Assembly: GCF_002879855.1 (NCBI RefSeq) | Contig: NZ_PNYB01000016.1 | Span: forward strand, 80,559 to 144,558 | DNA length: 64,000 bases | Direction: 5' to 3' | From: Trinickia soli | GTDB lineage: Bacteria; Pseudomonadota; Gammaproteobacteria; Burkholderiales; Burkholderiaceae | Position numbers and translations under genes: made by a program | The notes under the pieces: generated by a model | The model's input: only the letters and a program-made list of their open reading frames with translations | The model's database searches: none | Told to the model about the DNA's origin: nothing | Part shown: in pieces, positions 35,932 to 45,277 of the stretch | Numbering within the stretch: position 1 is the first letter of the stretch | Layout of the letters: every line of letters begins with the position of its first letter

Positions 35932-36855
35932 CTATACCTGTAGTTCCATCCCGTCTTCCGCGATCTCGATACCGTGCTCACGCACGATGGCGTACGCGTC
36001 GGATCGAGGGTCGAGAATCGGGTTCGTGTTGTTGATATGAATCAGCACTTTGCGCGTGGTGCCGGGCAGCGAGTCGAGTAGCGAGAGCATGCCCGGTTCG
36101 CCGTTCGCACCGCATTGCGCCAGATGACCCATGTCGGCGGCCCGCTTGCCCGATAAGCCCAGATCGATCATTTCCGTATCGGTCCAGAACGTGCCGTCCA
36201 CCAGCACCAGCCGCGCCGAGCGCATGGCCGCGAGAATCGATGGCGACGTGCGCGCAAGCCCCGGCGCGTAGAAGGTCGTGGCCGCCGTCGCTACGTCTTC
36301 GATTACAAAGGCGACGTTATCGCCGATCACCGGCGCCGCGCGATGCGGCGAATAAGGCGGCGGCGCGCTTTCTATCTCGATCGCCGTGAAGCGCAAACCC
36401 GCGAGCGGCGCAATGGCGAACGGTACGCCGAGTGCGATCGCATGTTCATCGACGCCGCAGTAGTGCCCGAGCAACGGGATGAGCGGGAAGGCGCGCGACA
36501 GATCGTCGAGCACGGGTTGCGTGGCATAGAGCGGCAACGGCGTCGTACGCTCGCGCAACATGACAAGACCGGTCACGTGATCGATCTGCGCATCGCACAG
36601 CGCGACGGCGGCAATGCCGCTGTCGCGCAGCGCGCGCGCCGGCTGCAGTTCGGCATGTGCGCGCAACTGAGCCAGCAAATCGGGCGAGGCGTTGAACAGC
36701 ACCCAGTCGTCGCCGTTATCGCTGACCGCGATCGACGACTGCGTGCGTGGCTTCAGTGGGCTCGTGCGCGAACGGGCTTGCGCACAGTTCGCACAATTGC
36801 AATTCCATTGCGGCAGGCCGCCACCGGCGCCGGAGCCGAGAACCTTGATCAGCAT
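35932..36855 (-). CDS. pqqB: PQQ biosynthesis hydroxylase PqqB
   Basis: A metallo-beta-lactamase-fold oxygenase that hydroxylates the Glu-Tyr intermediate. The 307-residue protein starts [24 protein letters not shown], with the zinc-binding CNCANC. It contains [12 protein letters not shown] and [17 protein letters not shown]. The ATG at 36855 is the conserved start. The longer frame to 37203 runs through pqqA out of frame. Confidence 0.96.
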   Translation of the reverse strand: MLIKVLGSGAGGGLPQWNCNCANCAQARSRTSPLKPRTQSSIAVSDNGDDWVLFNASPDLLAQLRAHAELQPARALRDSGIAAVALCDAQIDHVTGLVMLRERTTPLPLYATQPVLDDLSRAFPLIPLLGHYCGVDEHAIALGVPFAIAPLAGLRFTAIEIESAPPPYSPHRAAPVIGDNVAFVIEDVATAATTFYAPGLARTSPSILAAMRSARLVLVDGTFWTDTEMIDLGLSGKRAADMGHLAQCGANGEPGMLSLLDSLPGTTRKVLIHINNTNPILDPRSDAYAIVREHGIEIAEDGMELQV

Positions 36856-36928
36856 GACGATGCCAGGGTCCGGTCGCCACGCACGAAGAAGCCTGCTTGC
36901 CTCTCCCTGCGCGGCGCCGACCCGCTCC

Positions 36929-37003
36929 TTAGCGGTTGGCGATGTACATCGTGATTTCGAAGCCGAAGCGCAGGTCGGTATAAGCAGGCGTAGTCCACTG
37001 CAT
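36929..37003 (-). CDS. pqqA: PQQ precursor peptide PqqA
   Basis: A 24-residue ribosomal precursor, [20 protein letters not shown] then IANR. The EITMY block holds the Glu and Tyr that become PQQ, spaced by three residues as required. A strong AAGGAGA ribosome site lies 7 bases upstream. The gene is too short for usual ORF cut-offs. It is driven by a sigma54 promoter about 70 bp upstream. Confidence 0.97.
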   Translation of the reverse strand: MQWTTPAYTDLRFGFEITMYIANR

Positions 37004-37072
37004 GATTGTCTCCTTGTGGGGATAGTCGATGGAAAGGCAAACCGCGGTCGTTGCTGCGGTGATAGGAAGCAA

Positions 37073-37087
37073 GCAAGCGGCATGCCG
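37073..37087 (-). promoter_or_regulatory. sigma54 -24/-12 promoter of pqqABCDE
   Basis: On the minus strand, CGGCATGCCGCTTGC matches the consensus TGGCACG-N4-TTGC with the essential GG and GC at the right spacing. Transcription should start near 37061, leaving a leader of about 60 bases before pqqA. Confidence 0.7.
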
Positions 37088-37214
37088 AGCCACACGTGAT
37101 GGCGAAGGAAGCGGCGGATGACGCAGTCGGCGAGCGTCGTGTCGGTGCACGGCGTGAGATCGGGGGTGTCGGCCCGTGTGTGGGATGCTGCGTGCGCACT
37201 CACGCGCGTGACAG

Positions 37215-37252
37215 TGTTTCATTCGGCGACAGCGGTGTCGCAAAATGCGACA
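37215..37252. promoter_or_regulatory. two tandem enhancer-binding sites upstream of pqqA
   Basis: TGTTTCATTCGGCGACA (37215-37231) and TGTCGCAAAATGCGACA (37236-37252) are 17-bp dyads of the form TGTCGC-N5-GCGACA, centred 21 bp (two helix turns) apart and about 130-165 bp upstream of the promoter. The same site type occurs before the alcohol and aldehyde dehydrogenase genes. Confidence 0.7.
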
Positions 37253-37348
37253 TGACCGGACGCTCTGTGACAGGCCGCGCGGGTCAGTAGGCGCCGCGCC
37301 CGAGATGGCACGCGTCGCTGCTCTGTCCCGCGCGGGCAATCGCGCCGG

Positions 37349-39361
37349 TCAGTCCTCTGTGCAGCGCTTGTTGGCGGACGTGACCGGCATGTTGCGATAG
37401 ATGGTGGCGCGCGATACGCCGAGTGCGCGCGCCGTGGCAGAAACGTTGCCGCCGTGGCGGGCGAGCGTGGCTGCGATTGCCTGGGCCGCCACGTCCTGCA
37501 GCCGCGCACCCGATCGCGCCGCAACCGGGGCTTCGCTCGCGCCGGTCGATGGCGCCTCGCCACCGACGGCCGATTGTTCGTCGGCCTTGCGCAAATCGTC
37601 GAAGAAGTCGTCGGGGAGGTGCTCGCGGCGGATTTCACCGTCGTCGTCGACCATTGCCGCGGCCGTGCGCAGCAGATTCCCGAGCTGACGGAAGTTCCCC
37701 GGCCATGTGCATCGCTCGAAGAGGGTCATCACGTCGGGCGCGACCGAGAGGCGTTGCCCATCGCCACCTGTCAAAACTTCGCTCTCGAGCATTGTGCCGA
37801 TGACCACGGCCAGATCCTTGCGTTCGCGCAGCGGCGGAAGCTTCACGACGAGGCCGTTCAGGCGGTAGTAGAGGTCATCGCGAAAGCGGTGTTGCGCAAT
37901 CATCTCGCGCAGGTCGCGGTGCGTCGCGCAGACGACCGCGATGTCGACAGGAATCGACTTCGCCGAACCCAGCGGGTTGACGATACGCTCTTGCAGAACC
38001 CGCAGCAGCCGCACTTGCAACGGGTACGGCATGTCGCCGATTTCATCGAGAAACAGCGTGCCGCCGTGAGCTTGTACGAGCTTGCCGACCGCACCTTTGC
38101 GGCGAGCGCCCGTGAAAGCGCCTTCCTCGTAGCCGAACAGCTCCGATTCGATCAGCGTCTCGGGAATCGACGCGCAGTTGACGGCGACGAACGGCCCCGA
38201 CCGGCGCGGCGAATCGTTATGGATCGCTTGCGCGAGCAGTTCCTTGCCGGTACCCGTTTCCCCGGTGATCAAGACAGGAATGTCCTTGCCGATGACCTTG
38301 CGCACTTTGGCAATGACGGCGGCAATCTGAGGATCGCCCGTGTCGAGCGACGCGAGGCGCAGCGGCCGTGCCGAAGACGTCGTTGCCGTCCCCGTGCCTG
38401 CATACGCTTCGGCGGCGCTCTTATCGCGACGCGCGTCGGTCTGCCCGGCCGCACTGGAAAGCGTCATGCGCCGAAACGTGACGTTCGCGCAAACGACGGC
38501 GCCGCTGTGCAGGTTCAGCGAGAACGGCGCGTCGCGGCTCGTGCGCATGCGGTCGATCAGCTGCGCGCTCGTCAGCCCGAATAGCGACGACAGCGTGTGT
38601 GCACGCAGCGCGGCGAGCGGCATGCCGAGCTGGAATTGCGCGCTTCGGTTGGCCGACAGAAAGCGCCCGTCGCCCGTGAACGCGGCGATGCCTTCCATCA
38701 GCGTGCCGAGGAATTCGGGCCGGCTGTGGAACGCAACCTGTAGCGTGTCGCGGAAGGTCCAGGCGAACAGATGATTTTCGATCATCTGCACCGACATCTT
38801 CGCAAGCGCCATCGTGTGCTGATGGTAGCTGCGGTAGTCGCCGGTCACATCGAGCACGCCGATCAGGTCGCCGTACGGATCGAGGATCGGCGCACTGGAG
38901 CAGGTCAGGAAACGGTTCGCTTCAAGAAAATGCTGATCGCCGTGGACGACGGTCGGGCTGCCTTCGGCCAGTGTCGTGCCGATCGCGTTCGTGCCTTGCT
39001 TTTCCTCCGACCATTGCGCGCCCGGGCGCAGGGCCACTTTCTCCGCGCGTTCGAGAAAGTCGTCGTCGCCGATCGAATGCAGAATCAGACCTTGCGCGTC
39101 GGTCAGCACGACCATGCTTTGCGTATTGACGATCTGCTCGCGCAGCGTCTCCATCACGGGCATCGCGTGCGCACAGAGGATGCGGCTCTGCTCCACCCGC
39201 AGCGACAATTCGGTCGCGGGCAGGACGTCGTAGTCCGGCCTCGTGCACGTGCTGAGGCCATAGCCCTCGGAGCGTTCGTGGGCCTTTTGAATACAGGGCG
39301 TGAGCCAGCTCGATTCGCCGGCCGCAAGCGATTGCGGCGGACGATGAACAAGGTTGCGCAT
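37349..39361 (-). CDS. sigma54-dependent Fis-family activator, AcoR-like
   Basis: A 670-residue enhancer-binding protein. The N-terminal GAF-type sensor domain spans about 50-210 (EEKQGTNAIGTTLAEG, as in AcoR-type regulators). The linker has a PAS-like part. The AAA+ domain has Walker A GETGTGKE, GAFTGA in EEGAFTGARR, and Walker B GGTLFLDEIGDM. The C-terminal Fis HTH reads NVSATARALGVSRATIYRNM. The start at 39361 has GGAGGAGACA upstream. Its placement between pqqA and the alcohol-oxidation genes, together with shared enhancer sites, makes it the likely activator of this regulon in response to alcohols. Confidence 0.93.
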   Translation of the reverse strand: MRNLVHRPPQSLAAGESSWLTPCIQKAHERSEGYGLSTCTRPDYDVLPATELSLRVEQSRILCAHAMPVMETLREQIVNTQSMVVLTDAQGLILHSIGDDDFLERAEKVALRPGAQWSEEKQGTNAIGTTLAEGSPTVVHGDQHFLEANRFLTCSSAPILDPYGDLIGVLDVTGDYRSYHQHTMALAKMSVQMIENHLFAWTFRDTLQVAFHSRPEFLGTLMEGIAAFTGDGRFLSANRSAQFQLGMPLAALRAHTLSSLFGLTSAQLIDRMRTSRDAPFSLNLHSGAVVCANVTFRRMTLSSAAGQTDARRDKSAAEAYAGTGTATTSSARPLRLASLDTGDPQIAAVIAKVRKVIGKDIPVLITGETGTGKELLAQAIHNDSPRRSGPFVAVNCASIPETLIESELFGYEEGAFTGARRKGAVGKLVQAHGGTLFLDEIGDMPYPLQVRLLRVLQERIVNPLGSAKSIPVDIAVVCATHRDLREMIAQHRFRDDLYYRLNGLVVKLPPLRERKDLAVVIGTMLESEVLTGGDGQRLSVAPDVMTLFERCTWPGNFRQLGNLLRTAAAMVDDDGEIRREHLPDDFFDDLRKADEQSAVGGEAPSTGASEAPVAARSGARLQDVAAQAIAATLARHGGNVSATARALGVSRATIYRNMPVTSANKRCTED

Positions 39362-39586
39362 TGTCTCCTCCAGGGCGAGCGTCGGCACGTGGCCTACACT
39401 TTCGTGTCCCCGATGAGAGCAAGAACTGCGCCAGATTGTCGCACCTGCCGCGGGTTGCTTTTGGTCAAGTCAGAAAATGTCTCGTCATCTCGACGCCGAC
39501 CTCATACGATGCGCCCCTTGTCATGGTGCGGGTATCGGGGGTTATCCCCATGTGCGCCCGCGCGCACGCTTGGCTTCATGGTTCGG

Positions 39587-39817
39587 TTATGCCGCTTGTG
39601 CCACACGCATGGTCACGCCCGCTTGCTCGGGGGGGAACACGTGCCACGCACCGTCGCCGTGCCGGAAAAACACGAGAGAAATAGCGCCTCGTGGGCCGTC
39701 GATTTCCACGCGCACGCGATGCCCGCCTTGCATCCCGGCCGAGATCCTCTCGACGCGGAGCGACATTTCGGGCGCCGGCGCGAGCCACTTGTCGACGACC
39801 ATTCTCAACCGCTTCAT
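39587..39817 (-). CDS. hypothetical 76-residue protein, divergent from alcohol dehydrogenase
   Basis: A small basic protein starting MKRLRMVVDKWLAPAPEMSLRVERI and ending HVFPPEQAGVTMRVAQAA, predicted cytosolic with beta structure. I do not recognise the family. The ATG at 39817 has a very good ribosome site (GCGAGGAGCAG) and a sigma54-like promoter 60 bp upstream, which supports a real gene in the alcohol regulon. A longer frame to 39916 would include the promoter and is rejected. Confidence 0.7.
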   Translation of the reverse strand: MKRLRMVVDKWLAPAPEMSLRVERISAGMQGGHRVRVEIDGPRGAISLVFFRHGDGAWHVFPPEQAGVTMRVAQAA

Positions 39818-39877
39818 GTTCTGCTCCTCGCGCTTTCGCTCAGTGAATGTACAGGTGGGCGATGCGGTCGTCAGGAT

Positions 39878-39892
39878 GCGAGAAGCATGCCA
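39878..39892 (-). promoter_or_regulatory. probable sigma54 promoter of the 76-residue gene
   Basis: Minus-strand TGGCATGCTTCTCGC fits the -24/-12 consensus except for one base of the -12 element (TCGC for TTGC). It lies about 60 bp before the ATG at 39817, on the other side of the shared enhancer site from the alcohol dehydrogenase promoter. Confidence 0.5.
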
Positions 39893-39975
39893 ACGGGTCC
39901 GGTCCGCCGTAGGCATACGCGGACGAACACGCGCAGTTTCGATAGCAGTGCGAAAGCGTGCTCGTGGCTTCGCGC

Positions 39976-40004
39976 TGTCGCACTCACTGTCTCGTTTCGC
40001 GACA
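39976..40004. promoter_or_regulatory. enhancer-binding site in the divergent 39817/40333 region
   Basis: TGTCTCGTTTCGCGACA (39988-40004) is a 17-bp dyad of the same type as before pqqA. A half-site TGTCGC starts at 39976. The site lies 122 bp before one sigma54 promoter and about 95 bp from the divergent one. No gene is visible in the surrounding 515-bp intergenic stretch. Confidence 0.65.
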
Positions 40005-40125
40005 ACGCCCGGTCAGACGTGTTTCAGATTGGAGCGGAGCAGCGCCATCGCACGAGATCGACGTCGTCCGCGCGGTTTCACGCGAACGCCTGTGAAATCG
40101 GCCTCAGCGCACGGCACGCGTGCAA

Positions 40126-40140
40126 TGGCATACCCCTTGC
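40126..40140 (+). promoter_or_regulatory. sigma54 promoter of PQQ alcohol dehydrogenase
   Basis: TGGCATACCCCTTGC has the GG and GC dinucleotides and both TGGCA and TTGC boxes exactly spaced. Predicted transcription start is near 40152, giving a leader of about 180 bases before the ATG at 40333. Confidence 0.75.
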
Positions 40141-40332
40141 GTTAGCCAGGTCCGCGGCAATCTCTTCACGAATCGCACGGCGCACAGTCGCCGGATTCAG
40201 CCGCGATAAATCGACTAACCAGGCCTTGCATGAGAGCCGACCAGGTGCTTTGGAAATGGCAGCCGCGCGTGCTTTTGCACACACGCAGCCGACCCGCACA
40301 GCGAAGGACTCTGGCCGACACAGGAGACATAC

Positions 40333-42060
40333 ATGAAGAGACGTACTTTTTCGGGCTCGTGGCGTGCGGTGCTCGCCGCCGGCGCCATTGCGGCCGCAGG
40401 CCTCACGGCACAGCATTCGATGGCTGCCGAGGACTACCAGGCGGTGACGCCCGATCGCCTGGCGAATGCGCAGAGCGACCCCGGCTGGCTCACCTACTAC
40501 CGAACCTACAACGGGCAATCGCATTCGCCGGCCAACCAGATCAATACCGCCAATGTCGGCAAGCTCAGCGTCGCGTGGACCTACAAGTTTCCCGCCGACT
40601 TGCAGCAAGGCTTTGAAGCGACGCCGATCGTCAACGGCCGCTACCTGTTCGTTAGTACACCTAAGGACAATGTCTATGCGTTCGACGCGCTGACCGGCAA
40701 GCCGCTCTGGAAGTTCGAGCCGAAGCTCGGGCCGGAGGCGTTCAAGAATGCGTGTTGCGACGTGGTGAACCGCGGTGTGGCGCTTTACGGCAAGAATGCC
40801 TACATCGCGATGCTGAACGGAGAGGTCGTCGCACTCGATGCGCAAACGGGCGCGGTCGCCTGGAGAAAGCGCATGTTCGATGCGGGCACGGGGTACGCGT
40901 TTTCGCTTGCGCCGCTGGCGATCGATGGGGCAATCGTCGTGGGTAACTCGGGCGGCGAATACGGCGCACGCGGTTTCATCGCCGCACTCGACCCGCAGAA
41001 CGGCAACGTGCTCTGGAAGCACATGACGATCCCCGCGCAGAAGGAGAAAGGCAGCGAGACCTGGCCCGACGGCATGCAGGAACATGGCGGCGGCGCTTCA
41101 TGGCTCACGGGTACCTACGATCCGGCGTCCAAGACGTTGTACTGGGGCGTGGGCAATCCCGGGCCGTGGCTCGCGGCGTTGCGCCCAGGCGATAACCTCT
41201 ACAGCGATTCGTTGCTCGCGCTCGACCCGAAGACGGGCGACATCAAGTGGCATTACCAGTACACGCGTAACGACACCTGGGACTACGACGGCGTCAATAC
41301 GCCGATCCTCGCGAACATCCGATACGGCGGCAAAGACTACGACGCGATCATCCATGCCGACCGCAACGGCTTTTTCCATGCGATCGATCGTGCGACAGGC
41401 AAGCTCATCTACGCGAATGCGTTCGTGAAGGCGACTTCGGTGACCGGCTACACCGCCGATGGCCAGCCGATCCAAGACAAGAGCAAGTACCCGACGGTCG
41501 GCACGACGATCGACACCTGCCCGAGCTTTCTCGGCGGTAAGAACTGGTGGTCCGTCTCTTACGATCCCGAGAAGCATCTCGCGTTCGTGCCGTCGTTGCA
41601 CGCCTGCATGAGCCTGTCGGGCAAGTCGGTCAGTTACATGGAAGGCCTGCCTTATCTCGGGGAAGGATTCGAGATCAAGCCGGAGCCCGGTAGCCGCGGC
41701 TACGGCGAGCTGCAGGCGATCGACGTGAACACGGGCAAGAAGGTCTGGAGCCACTGGAGCAAGATGCCGTGGAACGGCGGCGTGGCCAGCACGGCGGGCG
41801 GCCTTGCATTCAGCGGCTCGCTCGACGGCCATCTCTATGCGTTCGATGAGGCGACGGGCAAGGTGCTTTGGACGAGCCCGCGGCTCGCGAGCGGCATCAT
41901 CGCGCAGCCGTCCGTCTTCGAAGTCGACGGACAGGAATATGTCGCCGTGCTCGCCGGTTATGGCGGTGCGAACCCGATCTGGGGCGGCCCGATGGCCAAG
42001 ATTTCGGAAAAGGTGCCGCGCGGCGGAACGCTCTACGTGTTCGCGCTCCATCACGGCTGA
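40333..42060 (+). CDS. PQQ-dependent alcohol dehydrogenase, predicted lanthanide type
   Basis: A periplasmic quinoprotein of 575 residues with signal peptide (VLAAGAIAAAGLTAQHSMA) and the eight-bladed propeller W-motifs. Vicinal cysteines C141-C142 (NACCDVV) contact PQQ. The catalytic region reads NDTWDYDGVN, with D317 as base and an extra Asp (D319) two residues on. In XoxF/PedH enzymes that extra Asp marks lanthanide use, while calcium enzymes have Ala or Ser there. Its length is close to ExaA/PedH. It oxidises short alcohols, passing electrons to the following cytochrome. It is driven by the sigma54 promoter at 40126. Confidence 0.93.
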   Translation: MKRRTFSGSWRAVLAAGAIAAAGLTAQHSMAAEDYQAVTPDRLANAQSDPGWLTYYRTYNGQSHSPANQINTANVGKLSVAWTYKFPADLQQGFEATPIVNGRYLFVSTPKDNVYAFDALTGKPLWKFEPKLGPEAFKNACCDVVNRGVALYGKNAYIAMLNGEVVALDAQTGAVAWRKRMFDAGTGYAFSLAPLAIDGAIVVGNSGGEYGARGFIAALDPQNGNVLWKHMTIPAQKEKGSETWPDGMQEHGGGASWLTGTYDPASKTLYWGVGNPGPWLAALRPGDNLYSDSLLALDPKTGDIKWHYQYTRNDTWDYDGVNTPILANIRYGGKDYDAIIHADRNGFFHAIDRATGKLIYANAFVKATSVTGYTADGQPIQDKSKYPTVGTTIDTCPSFLGGKNWWSVSYDPEKHLAFVPSLHACMSLSGKSVSYMEGLPYLGEGFEIKPEPGSRGYGELQAIDVNTGKKVWSHWSKMPWNGGVASTAGGLAFSGSLDGHLYAFDEATGKVLWTSPRLASGIIAQPSVFEVDGQEYVAVLAGYGGANPIWGGPMAKISEKVPRGGTLYVFALHHG

Positions 42061-42181
42061 TCCGCGACGCTACGGCGGCACGTCACCGCCGCCTTACCGC
42101 CGCCTCACTGCCGCCACGCGTCGTGACGCTCTCATTGACGAGACAGCCATGGCGCGGCGCGGCCCACTTCGAAAGTCGATC

Positions 42182-43471
42182 ATGAAAACGCAATTGAATC
42201 GCCTGGGGGCGGCCGCGTCGGTCGCGGCCGTTCTCGCCTTCACCATGACGCCGCGCGCCACCGCAGCGCCGTTGCGGATCTGCACGTTCCCGGGTAGCCC
42301 CACGGCTGCGCTCGATAAAGCGGTCGCACAGGAAACCTTCAAGACGGCGGGCATCGCGGCCGCGCTGGTGCAATTTGGTGACGCCGGCGCAGACGACGAC
42401 GGCGTGTCGCTGAAGGCGTTACGCACGGCGCTGGGCCGCGACTGCGATGTCATCGCAGGCTTTCCGCGCTCGCGGGCAGCCGATGCCGCGGACGCCAGGA
42501 TGCTGTTCTCGCGCGGCTATCTGAGTGCAAGCTACGTGAGCGTCGCGGCTGCGTCGCAAGGGCAACCGGCCACTGCGCAGGAGGTGATCGCGGCAACCTA
42601 CGGCAGCCCTTCGCAACTGATCGCGGTGCAAGAGCAACATGCGCGCTTCGTGTTGGAGACCACGCCCGAGCAGACCGTCGCGGCCGTCGCCGAGGGGCGT
42701 GCGCAGCGAGCGGTCGTCTGGTATCCGGCGGTGGTCGCTTATGAGCAGGCGCATGAAGGTCAACATTTCGATGTGCGTAAAACGCGCTCGCCCTATTCGG
42801 ATTGGCACCTCGTCTTCGCATTCGGCCACCATGCCAAGCGCTTGCAGCAGCGGGTCGATGGCGCGCTCGGCGCCATGGAGGCCGACGGGCGTCTTGCCGG
42901 GTTGACGCGCGCCTGGATGCCGCCGCCGGGCTTGCAAGCGGCGCGCGCCAAGCCCACTGCGTTCGCCTATCTCGACGGTCCTACCCTCGGCCCGCGTTCC
43001 GGCGCTCTGCGTTCTGCCCGCTATCTGGCGAGCGCAACGGGCCACATCGTCAAGGTGTCGGATGCCGCAGGGGCATCTGTCGCTGCCGCGCCGTCGTTCG
43101 ATCGTGCTCAGGTACAGCACGGCAAGCGTCTATATGCAAGCAACTGTGCGAAGTGCCATGGCGCCGACATGCAAGGCATTACCGCGCCGGCGCTCAGCGG
43201 TGCGGCGTTTGCGCCAGCGAGCAACGCCCATCTGACGATCGGCGGCGTCTATGCCTACATGGCCACCAACATGCCCGCTGATCGTCCCGGCAAGCTCAAA
43301 GATCAGGAGTACGCCGACATCATGGCGTTTCTCCTCAACGCAAACGGGTATGCGCCGAGCAGCAACAAAACGACGGCGGACAGCCTCAGGGCATCGACGA
43401 CACCGCTCAACGCGGGGCCGCAGAGCCCGATGCACGGAAGCGGGAGCGTGGCGGCCGCGTCGGCGAAATAG
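42182..43471 (+). CDS. periplasmic binding protein-cytochrome c fusion
   Basis: A 429-residue secreted protein (signal AAASVAAVLAFTMTPRATA). Residues about 30-265 look like a type-3 solute-binding protein (PLRICTFPGSPTAALDKAV, SPYSDWHLVFAFGH, GRLAGLTRAWMPPP). Residues about 305-385 form a class-I cytochrome c with CAKCH at 322-326 and a distal Met in YMATNMPADRPGKL. XoxJ-like binding proteins and cytochrome c550 are normally separate genes beside PQQ dehydrogenases, so this is probably their fusion and the electron acceptor of the upstream enzyme. A longer in-frame start inside the dehydrogenase gene is rejected. Confidence 0.85.
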   Translation: MKTQLNRLGAAASVAAVLAFTMTPRATAAPLRICTFPGSPTAALDKAVAQETFKTAGIAAALVQFGDAGADDDGVSLKALRTALGRDCDVIAGFPRSRAADAADARMLFSRGYLSASYVSVAAASQGQPATAQEVIAATYGSPSQLIAVQEQHARFVLETTPEQTVAAVAEGRAQRAVVWYPAVVAYEQAHEGQHFDVRKTRSPYSDWHLVFAFGHHAKRLQQRVDGALGAMEADGRLAGLTRAWMPPPGLQAARAKPTAFAYLDGPTLGPRSGALRSARYLASATGHIVKVSDAAGASVAAAPSFDRAQVQHGKRLYASNCAKCHGADMQGITAPALSGAAFAPASNAHLTIGGVYAYMATNMPADRPGKLKDQEYADIMAFLLNANGYAPSSNKTTADSLRASTTPLNAGPQSPMHGSGSVAAASAK

Positions 43472-43544
43472 ATGCGTCTGACGAATGTCAAACGAATACG
43501 CGAAGCGAATGCGCGCACGAATCGCGCGACAAACGGTCGGCGAT

Positions 43545-43561
43545 TGTCTAAAACTGAGACA
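43545..43561. promoter_or_regulatory. enhancer-binding site upstream of aldehyde dehydrogenase
   Basis: TGTCTAAAACTGAGACA is a 17-bp dyad (outer TGTCT/AGACA) of the same class as those before pqqA and the alcohol dehydrogenase gene. It lies about 100 bp upstream of the sigma54 promoter at 43654. A half-site GCGACA lies at 43526-43531. Confidence 0.6.
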
Positions 43562-43653
43562 GTCGTTGGCCGCATGGATCACATCTGTCTGGAAATGAAA
43601 CACCGCTCGCGGCGCAGCGAAGGGCTTGCGCCGCCTGCATCGAAGCTTTCAAT

Positions 43654-43668
43654 TGGCATGCTTGTTGC
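43654..43668 (+). promoter_or_regulatory. sigma54 promoter of aldehyde dehydrogenase
   Basis: TGGCATGCTTGTTGC fits the -24/-12 consensus closely with correct GG/GC spacing. The predicted transcript starts near 43680, about 50 bases before the ATG. Confidence 0.75.
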
Positions 43669-43730
43669 CTTGTATGGACGGCCATTTCGGCGCCGTCAAT
43701 TTCACAGAACGCGATCGAAGGAGACATGCA

Positions 43731-45257
43731 ATGGACCTGTTTGACCTGAAAAAGCTCGGTTTGGACCTCGAATTTCCCTACCGCAAGCAATACGACAACT
43801 ACATCGGCGGCAAATGGGTGCCCCCGGTCAATGGCGAGTATTTCGAGAATGTGTCGCCGATCAACGGCAAGCCGTTTTGCCGCATTCCGCGTTCCAATGG
43901 CGCCGACATCGATGCCGCCATCGACGCGGCCCATGCCGCGCGGCGCAAGTGGGCCAAGAGCTCGCCCACCGAGCGTTCGAATGCTCTGCTGGCCGCAGCC
44001 GACCGGATGGAAAAGAATCTGAAGCTGCTCGCCGTGGCCGAAACGATCGACAACGGCAAGCCGCTGCGCGAGACGATGGCGGCCGACCTGCCGCTCGCCG
44101 TCGATCACTTCCGCTACTTCGCCGGCTGCATCCGCGCGCAGGAAGGCGCGATTTCGGAGATCGACGACAACACTGTGGCCTATCACTTCCATGAGCCGAT
44201 GGGTGTCGTGGGCCAGATCATCCCGTGGAATTTTCCGTTGCTGATGGCGGCGTGGAAGCTCGCGCCGGCACTCGCCGCGGGTTGCTGCGTCGTCATGAAG
44301 CCCGCTGAACAAACGCCGGCATCGGTGCTCGTGTTGATGGAGTTGATCGGCGATCTGTTCCCGCCGGGCGTCGTCAATATCGTCAATGGCTTCGGCAAGG
44401 AAGCGGGCGAAGCGCTCGCGACGAGCAAGCGCATCGCAAAGATCGCATTCACGGGCTCGACGCCGGTCGGCAAGCACATCCTGCGCTCGGCCGCGGACAA
44501 TCTGATTCCTTCGACGGTCGAACTCGGCGGCAAGAGCCCGAATATCTTCTTCGCCGACGTGCTCGATCAGGACGACGCGTTCCTCGATAAGGCGCTCGAG
44601 GGCCTTGCGATGTTTGCGCTCAATCAGGGCGAAGTCTGCACATGCCCGTCGCGCGTGCTGATTCAGGAATCGATCTACGACCGCTTCATCGAAAAAGCGA
44701 TCGCCCGCGTCGATCGCATCAAGGCCGGCCATCCGCTCGACATGCAGACGATGATCGGCGCGCAAGCTTCGCAACAGCAGCTCGACAAGATCCTGTCGTA
44801 CATCGACATTGGCCGCGGAGAAGGCGCCCAGTGCCTGACGGGCGGCGGGCGCACGGCCCCGGCGCCCGATCTCGGAGAGGGATACTACATTCAGCCGACG
44901 ATGCTGCTCGGCAACAACAAGATGCGTGTCTTCCAAGAGGAGATCTTCGGTCCGGTGGCGTCGGTGATGACGTTTAAGGACGAGCAAGACGCGATCGAAC
45001 TCGCCAACGACACGTACTACGGCCTCGGCGCAGGCGTGTGGACACGCAATGGCACGCGCGCCTACCGTATGGGCCGCGAAATCGAGGCGGGCCGCGTATG
45101 GACGAATTGCTATCACCTGTATCCGGCGCACGCGGCGTTTGGCGGCTACAAGCAGTCCGGCATCGGGCGCGAGACGCACAAGAAGGCGCTCGAAAACTAT
45201 CAGCAGACGAAGTGCCTGCTGGTCAGCTATCAAGCCGAAGCGCTCGGATTTTTCTAA
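43731..45257 (+). CDS. NAD-dependent aldehyde dehydrogenase, ExaC/AcoD-like
   Basis: A 508-residue enzyme that oxidises acetaldehyde or similar aldehydes produced by the alcohol dehydrogenase. It has the NAD-binding GSTPVG, the catalytic glutamate in ELGGKSPN and the nucleophilic cysteine in [11 protein letters not shown]. The N-terminus [23 protein letters not shown] is typical of the AcoD/ExaC group. The ATG at 43731 follows GAAGGAGA. Its own sigma54 promoter and enhancer site put it in the same regulon. Confidence 0.95.
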   Translation: MDLFDLKKLGLDLEFPYRKQYDNYIGGKWVPPVNGEYFENVSPINGKPFCRIPRSNGADIDAAIDAAHAARRKWAKSSPTERSNALLAAADRMEKNLKLLAVAETIDNGKPLRETMAADLPLAVDHFRYFAGCIRAQEGAISEIDDNTVAYHFHEPMGVVGQIIPWNFPLLMAAWKLAPALAAGCCVVMKPAEQTPASVLVLMELIGDLFPPGVVNIVNGFGKEAGEALATSKRIAKIAFTGSTPVGKHILRSAADNLIPSTVELGGKSPNIFFADVLDQDDAFLDKALEGLAMFALNQGEVCTCPSRVLIQESIYDRFIEKAIARVDRIKAGHPLDMQTMIGAQASQQQLDKILSYIDIGRGEGAQCLTGGGRTAPAPDLGEGYYIQPTMLLGNNKMRVFQEEIFGPVASVMTFKDEQDAIELANDTYYGLGAGVWTRNGTRAYRMGREIEAGRVWTNCYHLYPAHAAFGGYKQSGIGRETHKKALENYQQTKCLLVSYQAEALGFF

Positions 45258-45277
45258 AGGCCAGGGCATCGGAGCAC

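Noticed and set aside
37454..38584. 376-residue plus-strand frame
   Set aside because: Antisense to the sigma54 activator, whose AAA+ and Fis motifs are clear.
38771..40336. 521-residue plus-strand frame
   Set aside because: Crosses the activator, the 76-residue gene and the sigma54 promoter region; no recognisable domain.
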